Shown piece by piece: positions 50,376 through 60,568 of a DNA stretch of 64,000 bases. The notes below the pieces were generated by a model. That model was not told the DNA's origin. It searched no databases and saw only the letters and a program-made list of their open reading frames with translations. Numbering within the stretch: the first letter of the stretch is position 1; the number at the start of each line of letters is the position of its first letter. This stretch comes from JAICQM01 sp963781555 (lineage in GTDB: Bacteria; Chloroflexota; Limnocylindria; QHBO01): the NCBI GenBank assembly GCA_963781555.1, contig CAWAGB010000008.1, positions 583,093 to 647,092 of the forward strand, written 5' to 3'. A program made the translations under genes and the position numbers.

Positions 50376-53300
50376 ATGGCTCGCACTCTCGCGACCCCCA
50401 CCAAGACCAACGGCACCAACGGGCACACGACCGGCAACGGCAACGGGTCCAACGCGAACGACGGGGCCCACGCAACCAAGGCCCAGAGGGCCGCCGGCTA
50501 CCGCCAGCTGCGCCAGGGTGAGAAGGCAACGTGGCCGGGCCTCACCATCGAGCGTCGCTTCACGCGGCCGGACGTGCACCCGTACGACACGGTCGAGTGG
50601 GAGAAGCGCGAGGCGGCGATCACCAACGAGCACGGCAAGACCGTGTTCGAGCAGAAGGACCTCGAGTTCCCCAAGAGCTGGAGCGCCCTGGCCACCAACG
50701 TGGTGGCGAGCAAGTACTTCCGCGGCCACATGAACACCCCGGAGCGCGAGCGCAGCGTGCGGCAGATGCTCGACCGGGTGGCCAACACGATCACCGACTG
50801 GGGCATCAAGGATCGCTACTTCGCGACCGATGCCGACGCGGAGGCGTTCCGCGCCGAGCTGATCGACATCCTCCTCAAGCAGCGAGCCTCCTTCAACTCG
50901 CCGGTCTGGTTCAACGTGGGCATCGATGCCCACCCGCAGTGCAGCGCCTGCTTCATCAACTCCGTGGACGACACCATGGAGAGCATCCTGACCCTCGCCA
51001 AGACCGAGGGCATGCTCTTCAAGTTCGGCTCGGGCGCCGGCAGCAACCTCTCGACCATCCGCTCCTCCAAGGAGACCCTGCGCGGCGGCGGCGAGGCCAG
51101 CGGCCCCGTCTCCTTCATGAAGGGCTTCGACGCCTTCGCCGGCGTCATCAAGTCCGGTGGCAAGACGCGCCGCGCGGCCAAGATGGTGATCCTCAACGTC
51201 GACCACCCGGACGTGGAGGAGTTCATCGACTGCAAGCTGGTCGAGGAGAAGAAGGCCTGGGCGCTCATCGACGCCGGGTATGACGGCAACTTCAACGGGG
51301 GAGCCGCCTACGCATCGGTCTTCTTCCAGAACTCCAACAACTCCGTCCGCGTGACGGATGCCTTCATGCAGGCCGTGGAGCAGGACGGGGACTGGACGAC
51401 CCACGCCATCACCACCGGTGAGCCGGTCGAGACGGTGAAGGCCCGCTACCTCCTCAACAAGATGGCCGAGGCGGCCTGGGTGTGCGGGGATCCGGGGATC
51501 CAGTACCACGACAACATCAACAACTGGCACACCAGCGCCAACACCGCGCCCATCAACGCCAGCAACCCGTGCTCCGAGTACATGTACCTCGACGACAGCG
51601 CGTGCAACCTGGCGAGCCTGAACCTGATGAAGTTCGTCAAGGAGAACGGCGAGTTCGACACCGAGGCGTACAAGCACGCGGTGCGGATCGTGTTCACGGC
51701 GCAGGAGATCATCGTCGACAACGCGAGCTACCCGACGGAGAAGATCGGGGAGAACAGCCGCGACTTCCGGCCCATCGGCCTGGGCTACGCCAACCTTGGC
51801 GCGCTGCTCATGAACCGTGGCCTCGCCTACGACAGCGAGGACGGCCGCGCCTACTCGGCCGCCGTCACCGCGCTCATGCAGTCGGAGGCCTGCACTCCAG
51901 TCCGGCCGCATCGCGCGCGACCAGGGCGGCGCCTTCGCCGGCTACGCGGTCAACCGCGAGCCGTACCTGAAGGTCATGCGCCAGCATCGGGATGCGGCGT
52001 ACCGGATCGACCGCCAGCTCGTGCCGACGGACCTGCTGGACAGCGTCCTGACCGGCTGGGACGAGGTGGTGGCGCTCGGCGAGGAGCACGGCTTCCGCAA
52101 CGGGCAGCTGTCCGTGCTGGCCCCCACCGGGACCATCGCCTTCATGATGGATTGCGACACCACCGGCGTTGAGCCGGACATCGCGCTCATCAAGTACAAG
52201 CGCCTCGTCGGCGGCGGCTACCTCAAGATCGTCAACGGCACCGTGCCGCACGCGCTCAAGCGCCTCGGCTACACCGCCAAGGAGACGGAGGAGATCGTCG
52301 CCTACATCGACGAGCACGAGACGATCGAGGGCGCCCCGGCGCTCAAGGACGAGCACCTCTCCGTCTTCGACTGCGCCTTCAAGCCGGCCAACGGCAGCCG
52401 CAGCATCCACTACAACGGCCACCTCAAGATGATGGCCGCGGTGCAGCCGTTCATCTCCGGTGCCATCAGCAAGACGGTCAACATGCCGGAGCTGTCCACC
52501 GCCGAGGAGATCGCCAAGGTCTACGTCGACGGCTGGCGGCTGGGCCTCAAGGCCATCGCGGTCTACCGCGACAACTCCAAGCGCTCCCAGCCACTCAACA
52601 TGAAGAAGGAGGGCGGTACCGATGCTGCCGCCTCCGCCACCCCGGCGACCCAGACGGTCTACAAGCCGCTCCGCCGCCGCCTGCCGGACGAGCGGGCCGC
52701 GTTCACGCACAAGTTCGGCGTGGGTGGCCACGAGGGCTACCTGACCGTCGGCCTGTACGAGGACGGCACCCCCGGCGAGATCTTCCTGAAGATGGCCAAG
52801 GAGGGCTCGACCATCAGGGCCTGATGGACAGCTTCGCGACCGCGGTCTCGGTGTCGCTCCAGTACGGCGTGCCGCTGAAGGACCTGGTCAACAAGTTCAG
52901 CCATCTGCGCTTCGAGCCGGCCGGCTTCACCGGCAACCCGGAGATCCCCATGGCCAAGTCGCTGGTGGACTACGTGTTCCGCTACCTGGCCAGCAAGTTC
53001 CTGTCGTCGGATGAGAAGGATGCGGTCGGGATCATTTCGCAGATGACCCGGACCGATGTCACGGCGAGTGGGGTGGGCACGGCGGCCCAGACATCCTCCC
53101 TGCGGTCGGACGCTCCGGCCGCCGCTGCCCCTTCCACGGGTGACTCAGGTCCGGCACGGTCTGCTGACCCTGTTCCCGCGGCTCCTGTTCAGGCCGAGGC
53201 ACCAGCGCCGGAGGCGCAGGCCGCCGAGGAGTCCGCCGCCAAGGGCGGGATCCTGGATGGGCTGAAGGTGGTGGCGCAGAACGGGGAGGCGAAGGATCGC

Positions 53301-53444
53301 GCGGAGCGGCTGGCCGTGGGCCAGGCGCCGGTGGTCTTCGATACCGCGGACTCGCCGGCCTGCACGGACTGCGGCTCGATCATGGTCCGCAACGGGTCCT
53401 GCTACAAGTGCATCAACTGCGGCGCGACCAGCGGCTGCAGCTGA
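50376..53444 (+). CDS. nrdJ: Adenosylcobalamin-dependent (class II) ribonucleotide reductase, two frameshifts
   Basis: Reduces ribonucleotides to deoxyribonucleotides with a B12 radical. About 1021 residues when restored. Seen in order: Thr/Asn/Gly-rich N-terminus, active-site segments FNSPVWFNVG and CSACFINSVDDTM, KFGSGAGSNLS, the catalytic NPCSEY, GTIAFMMDCDTTG, and a C-terminal cysteine-rich tail CTDCGSIMVRNGSCYKCINCG. The frame breaks near 51890 (one extra base; continues ALQSGRIARD) and near 52817 (one missing base; continues GLMDSFATA). Both joins restore conserved sequence, so a working gene with sequencing indels is likely. Controlled by the NrdR-like boxes upstream. Confidence 0.9.
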
Positions 53445-53511
53445 GCCCGGTCGTCCCTAATTCAACTCTTGGGCGGGGCCGTCTTGGCGTCGGGCCACCG
53501 CGCGTGGCTGC

Positions 53512-53727
53512 GCACTGACAAGGCAGGGGCAAATTACCGAACGCTACGCAACGTTCGTTGAGCTCCTGGATTCATCTGACGCTGGCATTCGCGTTGGCGG
53601 CGTCTTCGCACTCGAGAAGGTGGCTCGGGATTCCGTCGACGACAGTCAGACCGTCCTCGAGGTCATACGGCCTTTGTGCGAGAGAACACGCGCAGTGGCC
53701 ATCAGACGCCGTCCGAGGCTCCGGTAA
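53512..53727 (+). pseudogene. Remnant of a pentapeptide-repeat-type membrane protein
   Basis: An in-frame stretch reads TRQGQITERYATFVELLDSS then GIRVGGVFALEKVARDS and TVLEVIRPLCER, matching the conserved linker (QxTERF...LGxxxxxVRxGxIYALERIARDS) that precedes pentapeptide repeats in many membrane proteins. There is no start codon, no membrane part and no repeats; the frame ends at TAA 53725. It marks the left edge of the defence island. The rest of 53445-53827 shows no gene. Confidence 0.55.
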
Positions 53728-53827
53728 CGGCTGACATCCAAGCGGCTATCACCGCTTGGTCGGCGTCGGGTCCATGATGCAATGCCGCCATTGGACAGGC
53801 GCCGCCATTCATGGTTGGGAGGAGCAC

Positions 53828-54010
53828 ATGTCGGTCTCGATACCATCTACGTCTCGAATCCAAATGCTGGTGCCACAGCTGGCCAGCGACTACAACGCCG
53901 CGCGAGCACTGCAGCGGCTGCTGGAGGAAGTCGCTGAAGCCGCGGTGCGAGAAGCAGTCCAGCAGGCAAAACGAGATACAGTCGAGCAGATTAGGCGTGC
54001 GACCCGGTAG
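53828..54010 (+). CDS. Small helical protein at the island edge
   Basis: 60 residues from ATG 53828, with an excellent Shine-Dalgarno GGGAGGAG three bases upstream. After a short Ser-rich start, the rest is one long charged amphipathic helix (ARALQRLLEEVAEAAVREAV then QQAKRDTVEQIRR). No family recognised. It precedes the Gabija genes, which are on the opposite strand. The 54011-54208 gap after it holds nothing recognisable. Confidence 0.5.
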   Translation: MSVSIPSTSRIQMLVPQLASDYNAARALQRLLEEVAEAAVREAVQQAKRDTVEQIRRATR

Positions 54011-54208
54011 CAACACGGGCACAGGCCGATCATCGGCCTTGACCGGTCCGAGCATTTGCATCGCGCGGGCGCGACCGGCGGCTGTAGCCTACATGTCGTG
54101 TGTCGCGATCCGGACGACGCGGAGTAGTGCGCAACCCGGCTGCGCAGGCTGGACTAGGTGGGCTCGGATCGGGATGCAACGGACCCTTCCCCTAACCGAC
54201 TGCACCTA

Positions 54209-56011
54209 TCAGACGACCACGCGACTCTCAATTTCGCTGAGAAACTGACTGGGCGGTAGAAGCCTGCCGCGAATGTCGGTAGCATCCTGCGCCGAAATCA
54301 GGAATACGTACCGCCGAGCGCGGGTAAGAGCGACGTAGAGCAGCCGGCGTTCCTCGGCCACTTGGCGGTTCGGAGCATTTTGGTACATGCGGTACTCAGT
54401 TGACCATGCCTCCCGCGGCAGCACGCCCTGCTGCAGCCACGGCAACACCACGGCGTCGAACTGCCGACCCTTGCTGCCGTGGTACGTCCCGACGACCAAC
54501 GATCCCTCAGCCCGCGAGTCCGTGGCGAAGTCTCTGACCGTCGCGTCCCCTTCATCTGTGAGCCGCTCCAGCAGTTCGAGGTCGGCCTCATGACCGAGTG
54601 AGGACTTCAATAGGGCCCGCAGCTCGAAGAAAGATGCGAACCGTGACAGCCATTCCGCTGCCGGTTCCTCTGGGTCGGCGCCTCTTAGCGCCCTCACGAG
54701 GGCAACACGTTGCGAAAGCGACGGCGAATCTCCCTCGAGCTGCCCTGCGTCAGCGAGAAGTTCGCGAAAGTACGCGACACAAGCGTCGAAATCGCTCACA
54801 CCTGCCGGAGAGATTGCCCATGACGCACATGAACGAAGCCAGCGAACGAATGGCTGTCCCCTGTACTTCTTCTCGCGCTCGAACGCGTATGGAATGCCTC
54901 GGTCGTCAAGGCGGGCGATCAATGAGTCTGGGATATCAGGCGCGCGTGCTAGGTGAAACGGGTACAGGATCGCGATCTCGTGGAGAGGGATCGCGAGGTC
55001 TTGGAGTTGAGGGAGCACGTTGTCCACTACATGGTCGGCCTGGCCATCCAAGCCACCCGGCACGGACTCCAAGAAGATCTCACCCGGGTCCGTCCGGGTA
55101 GGATCAGCGCTATAACGAATTGCGCCGCCTGGAATCGCCACCGCCTCCGAGGCCGCGATCAGGGCTGACCCGGCGCGGTAGTTGAAGTCCAAGCGATGGA
55201 CGCGGAAGCGTGGGTCATTCGTTAGTTCAGCGAGGTATGTCGGACTGGCGCCAGTGAAGCCGTAGATACTCTGGTCTGGATCGCCAACCACAAAGGCGCT
55301 CACATTTCCTGTGTCGGTCAGGGACTTGACGATCGCATGCAACGGTCCGCCGAGATCTTGGTACTCGTCAATCAAGATCCATGGATAACGCGCCCCCAAG
55401 ACTGAACGTACCGTCGCGCTCGAACGAATTGCACCGACGGCCTCGTTGACGATCCCCTCGAAGTCGATCAGCCGGCGCACGCCCAAGAGGTGCTCTAGGC
55501 GCGCGGCGATCGCCTGAAGTTCACTACTGAACGAGGTCACCGACTCACCAACAGCCCGTGCGCGACGGATCCGAGTCAGTGTTGTCTCAATATATTCAGG
55601 ATTCTCATCGGACCCTTCGTCCGATACGGCGGATGCGATCATCCGTCGCACTTCGGTATCGGTCGCGACGCGCCGAGCCTCTCCGTCCACAGACAGCAGC
55701 CCAAACGGCCGAAGGACAGAACCTAGACAGAATCCGTGGACCGTGCCGAGAAAGAGACGGCGGCTTGGGTGGATCCCGAAGGCCTTGAGGCGAGAAGTGA
55801 ATTCAGCGGCCGCCTCCCGGCTGTACGTCAAGCACGCTACGCCACGCGGCGGCGCGACGATGTCCAGGGACAAATATGCCGCCTTAACGGCCAGGGTGGC
55901 CGTCTTGCCACTTCCCGGACCTGCCAGGACCACGGCGCTGTCAAGTTCGCGGACAATCTCGCGCTTCGTCTGGTCTAGCGCCAAATAGGCAGCCTTAGCC
56001 TCCGGCGTCAT
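54209..56011 (-). CDS. gajB: Gabija GajB, UvrD/Rep-like helicase
   Basis: 600-residue SF1A helicase. Walker A AGPGSGKTATL, motif II ILIDEYQDLG, motif III VVGDPDQSIYGF, motif IV-V region VGTYHGSKGRQFDAVVLP and motif VI RLLYVALTRARR are intact. Directly follows GajA (17-base overlap) as in Gabija antiphage systems, in which GajB joins GajA in degrading or nicking phage DNA when nucleotides are depleted. GC content is visibly lower than the chromosome (about 57 percent by eye), suggesting transfer. ATG 56011 chosen from the family's N-terminal length; slightly longer than typical GajB (about 500). Confidence 0.82.
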   Translation of the reverse strand: MTPEAKAAYLALDQTKREIVRELDSAVVLAGPGSGKTATLAVKAAYLSLDIVAPPRGVACLTYSREAAAEFTSRLKAFGIHPSRRLFLGTVHGFCLGSVLRPFGLLSVDGEARRVATDTEVRRMIASAVSDEGSDENPEYIETTLTRIRRARAVGESVTSFSSELQAIAARLEHLLGVRRLIDFEGIVNEAVGAIRSSATVRSVLGARYPWILIDEYQDLGGPLHAIVKSLTDTGNVSAFVVGDPDQSIYGFTGASPTYLAELTNDPRFRVHRLDFNYRAGSALIAASEAVAIPGGAIRYSADPTRTDPGEIFLESVPGGLDGQADHVVDNVLPQLQDLAIPLHEIAILYPFHLARAPDIPDSLIARLDDRGIPYAFEREKKYRGQPFVRWLRSCASWAISPAGVSDFDACVAYFRELLADAGQLEGDSPSLSQRVALVRALRGADPEEPAAEWLSRFASFFELRALLKSSLGHEADLELLERLTDEGDATVRDFATDSRAEGSLVVGTYHGSKGRQFDAVVLPWLQQGVLPREAWSTEYRMYQNAPNRQVAEERRLLYVALTRARRYVFLISAQDATDIRGRLLPPSQFLSEIESRVVV

Positions 56012-57766
56012 CGCCGACTCGTTCGACAAGGTAGCTAATTGCCGCGGCAATATAGCCCGGTGGTTCAGCGTCACTAAGCAATGACGCGAGACGCTGGGCA
56101 AACCGGCCCTTGCCGATGGCCTCGACGCGGTTCAAGATGGCGGTCGCCGACGCATCGTCGCCGTCTATGGCGGCCTGGAGGTCTCGCGCTGCGGTCTCGC
56201 GTGCTCGTGAACCTTGTACAAGGTCAGCCAATGCGCTACTGAAGGGTCCAGGGTACGCCCTCAAGAGATCAATCTCGAGGGTGCTCTCGCCGACAAAAAT
56301 GCCCTGACTCCGAAGCCAGTTGTCGATCTGATCTACCTGTTCACCCGTCGGCTCCACACCTCGGGCCTGTACCACCGCACGCCGACCCCGAGTCAAGCCG
56401 ACGCGTCCACCCTCTCGAGGGTCGCCGTCCGTGATAACTACGTGGGGAAAATTTAGAGCGGAGTTCCCGACGAGCCGGAGATAGGGGACGAAGTCCGTGC
56501 CGTTTACCGCCGTGACAGTGATGCCCATGCTCTCCAAGTTGAGGCCCATCAGCCGAGCGATCTCTGGGACGACGAACATTTCACCCGCGCCCTCGACAAA
56601 AATCACCCCCCGAGCGAATAGCATCTCCGCGCGAGTTACGTCGAGATATCGATGCAGATCGAGGACTTGGGCCTCGGTCAAATCGGCCCCTCTCGCTGTC
56701 GCAGGGATAGTGGAGCCGGTGGTGGACCTAAGAACAACGACCGACGGCAGAGGGGTGACGCTGGCGATGTGAGGGGAATGGGTAGTAACAAATAGCGGAG
56801 TGCCACTTTCGAGCAAGTACCTAAAAAGGACTCTCTGCACTTGTGGGTGGAGGTGCGCCTCCGGTTCCTCGACCGCCAAAATGCTCGTCGCAATCTCCTC
56901 CGCATTCAGACGAACACGTGCCTGCTCGAGCAGCAGCGCCATGTAGACGAGATTTGAGGTCCCTAGGCTCGTGTCGCCAATTCTGCGGAGAACCGAGACT
57001 CCACGAATAGCCGTATAGCGCGGAGCAGCTGATCGGCTCGCGACGCCGCGATGGCTAGGTCCGTTTCGACTGCGAAATGGTCGCCGACCATGGCGCGAAT
57101 TTGGTCTACGAGGGATTGATTCAGCTCCCGAATCGCCGTTTCGTCAGCAAGCTCTGATCGAACCGCATCCACTTTCTCTTGCAGGTCGTCAAGCTCGTCG
57201 CTCCCGAGGTCAATCCTCTCGATGAGTGGCCTCGGCGGCGACTACGCCAGCTCTGAAGGTCGGCCTCGGCATCACGCAAGGCGGGAAGCAGTTGCAGCGC
57301 GACCCACCTCCTCACTTCACTCGTGATGCGTCGTGATTCGTCTCTACCTTGCCACGTAATGAACTCATATCCGCCACGGCCCGGCAGCTCGCTCTGTCCC
57401 CTCAAGGCTCTCCCGGGGCCGGTAGCGATACCCAAGGCGGGCAACTAGTGGGCTCTCGGACACGGTTGCATCTGCGAGCGCAGCCATCGCAACGTCGTCA
57501 TCGTCGATTCCTTGAAGTTCGACGACGATTTCGATCTCGGCACCGTCCAACGGATTGGTCGCGCCGTCCCAAAAGTCTTCCGGCTGAAGATATCGCTGAG
57601 AGTCCGGTAGCGTGGGGTCCAGGACGAGTTGAAGAGCCTTCAAGAGATTCGACTTGCCCGATCGGTTTTCGCCGATGACGACTACCGCCGGGGGAAGTGG
57701 TCCGAGGTCGATATCCGCGAAGTTGCGAAAGTTCTTGATCTGGATTCTGGAGATATGGGCCGGCAT
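55995..57766 (-). CDS. gajA: Gabija GajA, OLD-like ATPase/TOPRIM nuclease, three frameshifts
   Basis: About 590 residues when restored. N-terminal ABC-type ATPase: IQIKNFRNFADIDL and Walker A GENRSGKSNLL; signature region IGDTSLGTSNLVYMALLLE and Walker B ILAVEEPEAHLHP; C-terminal TOPRIM with FVEGAGEMFVVP (catalytic Glu) and VITDGDPREGG (Asp-x-Asp). This is the GajA layout. Frame shifts occur near 57400, 57240 and 56985, all solved by single-base changes and all joining conserved sequence, so probably sequencing indels. GajA forms a tetrameric sequence-specific nicking enzyme inhibited by NTPs in known systems. Start ATG 57766. Confidence 0.8.
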
Positions 57767-58013
57767 CAGAGGACCTCTCCCGGATTGCCAAGGCCGTCGC
57801 TGCTTCCTGCTGGTTGCAGTAGCACCCCTTGAGGCCGCCGGTGACGACGCGGTAGGTGCGCGTGACGATTTCCGCGAAGCTGTGGCAGGAGTGCTTGACG
57901 ATAGAGTCGTTTGAATCGCCTAAGGCGCCGATCCGGTCGATGGTTGCGAATCGCAGCGCACGCAACAGCGCCCGGTGACACTGACGTATTCGAGCTCAAA
58001 GCTGTGGGCGGTG

Positions 58014-60568
58014 TCATGGGTAGGGTCGGGCGTGCTCGGACTCGTAGAGCGCGGTGACCTTGCCGCCCTCGAACGCGCGACGGCGCCCGGACGAGGCGTC
58101 GCCGAGGTCGAGGACGCGCAGGGAGCCGTCGCCCGCCTTGGCAACCGACTCGATGCGGAGGAACCGATCGCCGAAGCGCTCCGCGAAGTCGGCGAGCGCG
58201 CGGAGCTTGAACTGGCGTCGGCCAGGTGGTCGCCGTGGGGGTCGACGATCGAGGCGGCCGAGCGTGCCGTCGTCCGGCGCGAGACGACGAGGAAGTCGGG
58301 CTGCAGCGAGGCTCCAGTCGCCCTCGTCGTTCTGGTAGGCGATGCGCAGCGACGGCCGGCGTCGCGCGGCCGGGGTTGCGGTACCAGGCGACGAAGCTCG
58401 GCCGGGCGAGCTCGGCCTCGACGACGCGGCGCTCCCAGTCGTTGAGGTCGACCGGGAACTTGCCGTCGGCGTCGGCGAAGAGGTGCCGCTGAAGCGCGGG
58501 TAGGCGTTGCCGTCGCGGTCCTTGGTGGCGGCCCGCTCGTTCGCACGGAGCTCGACTGTCGACCGCCTCTGGCGAGGTCGGTCTGCTCCTGCACCCGCAT
58601 GTAGGCGTCCCGCGTCGCGCCCGTGGTGTTCTTGATCGTCGACGGCGAACTCGTCAAGCTGGTCCTGCACCCACGTCGGTCGCCGCCTCATCGAGTGGCC
58701 GGAGGACCTCCTCGATCCGGAGCAGCGCGGCGACGCGACCCGGATGTCGATCGCCGGTCGGCGCCCGGCGTCCTTCTCGACGCGGTGCGCGAAGTAGTCC
58801 TGCCCGACGCCTTCGCGGACGGCCGTGATGATCGCGCGGGTGTCGCGATCGAGGTCGTTGGCGTGGGTCGCGATCGAGATCGGGTCCCGGTCCCGAGTGT
58901 CCTCGCCGACCGTGTGTGAGCGTGGTCCGGCGCGATCTCGGCGGCTCGATGTCCTTGACGTTCGCGTCGACCGTCGTCCTCGTGCTCGGCCGCAAGGCCG
59001 TCGAGGCGCGCGTTGAGCCGATTCGTCAGGTGACGCCACGGCGTTCCGGCGAGGAGCGGCGCGCCGACCGCGCGTCGTCGGTCAGCAGCCGGGCGAGCGT
59101 GCGTGCGCGGCGCAGCGGGCTGGCGAGTGCGGTCGGGCGTCGGTGATGCTCGGGAGCGACTCGACGAACGTCGAAGACCGCCGGATCGAGTTCGGCGTTG
59201 CGCTCGAACACCTGCGGCGCCCGCACGACCTCGGCGCGCCACGCCGGTCTGGCCGTTGTCCGGCCCTGTGCCCTCGAGCTCGTCCTTGATCGGCGGCCAG
59301 CGCCTTGCGGTCGAACAACGGGAGGTAGCAGGCGACCGAGTTCAGGGCGTCGTCGGTGGCGATGCGGTGCGCCAGCGGCTGGCGGACCATGCGGCCGATG
59401 ATCTGGGCGATGTGGGTCGCGTCCTTGGCGGGCCGTTCGGAGTAGAGCACCTCGGCGCGCGGGCAGTCCCAGCCGGTCGAGATGGCCTTCTTGGCCAGCA
59501 CGACGCGGACGTCGGCGTCGTCCTGGATCGACTCCGGGTGGCACCCATCGACCGTGCGGGCGCCGAGCGTCGAGGGGCTCGTGCTCGCCGAACACGTGGG
59601 CGATGGCGTCGCGGGCCGAGGCCGGGCCACTCCGAGTCGATGATCCACGAGCTCGGCGAGCTTCGCGTCGATGGCCTTGTCCGGCACCTGCACGACGAGG
59701 ACGGGCAGCACCTCCGGCTCGCCTGCTCGGCTGCGGAGTACGCGGCCCAGCGCTGCTCGAAGTCGAGCGTGGCTCTGCACCGCCTCGCGCAGCAGCGTCG
59801 ATCCGAACGTGCCCTTCTCGTCGGGCTGGTCGAGACCGATCTCGTCCTTGACGAGGCCCGAGGCGCGGACCTTGTCGATGTCGACCGCGACGTGCGGGTA
59901 GCGCGTGCGGTCGGTCGATCTCCGCCCATCGCCGCGTTGAAGCGCTCGATCGTCGCCGAGATGCCCCACACCACCGGCACGGCGGGTTCGAGCCGGGCTC
60001 GCCGTTGATGATCCGCTGCACGATCGTCTTGCCGGTCCGTCGGCGCGCTTCATGCCCGCGGTGGGCCTCGTCGAGCACCAGGTACAGGTCCGTCGTCCGC
60101 CGCGGATCGTGTTGGCGAGGATGTCCCAGAACGAGAACTGCCGGCAGGTTGTTGCCGCCCTGCGACGAGCCGGCGTTCTTCGACAGCTTCTGGATGTTGA
60201 GGAAGTACACGCGGCCCGGCGCGAGGTCGGCGTCCGAGGAAGTCGTTGTCGACCACGACGAGCTGGCTCGGTGTGCAGCAGGTCCGACGCGTCGATCATC
60301 CTGTTGCGCGTCTGCCGGTTCAGCGCCGGGTCGTCGGTGACCCACAGGAACGATGCGCCGCGGATCGGCGTCGACGCCGAGGTCGGTGGAGCCGTGGAAC
60401 AGCGCCTCGATGACGGCGGTCGCGATCACGGTCTTGCCGGAGCCGGTGATCGCCGACAGCGCGAACGACGAGCGGTCGCCGTGCTCGCGCCAGTCGCGCC
60501 GCGCGCGCCGAGCCGCTTGAGCGACCGATGGCGGCGTCGCGCTGGTAGTCGAGCAGCTCGTAGCGCAT
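58014..60568 (-). CDS. Type III restriction enzyme Res subunit, many frameshifts
   Basis: About 850 residues if corrected. Readable only by changing frame roughly 25 times, yet all landmarks are kept: MRYELLDYQRDAAI (Q motif), TGSGKTVIATAVIEA (Walker A, near 60440), LYLVLDEAHRG (motif II, near 60075), ISTGWDCPRAEVL and QIIGRMVRQP (motifs V/VI, near 59470 and 59390), and the C-terminal LQPDFLVVS...IVDPHGDHLADA, a PD-(D/E)xK-like endonuclease site. Start ATG 60568 overlaps the Mod stop (TGATG). Works with Mod to translocate on and cut unmodified DNA. The indels are mixed plus and minus, without visible stop or missense decay. Confidence 0.75.

Noticed and set aside
57767..58013. Small gene between GajA and Res
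   Set aside because: Open frames exist on both strands but none has a good start, ribosome site or family pattern.
59103..60008. Plus-strand open frame of 301 codons inside the Res region
   Set aside because: The minus strand carries all the helicase motifs there in hopping frames; the plus frame is low-complexity Arg/Ala with no motif.
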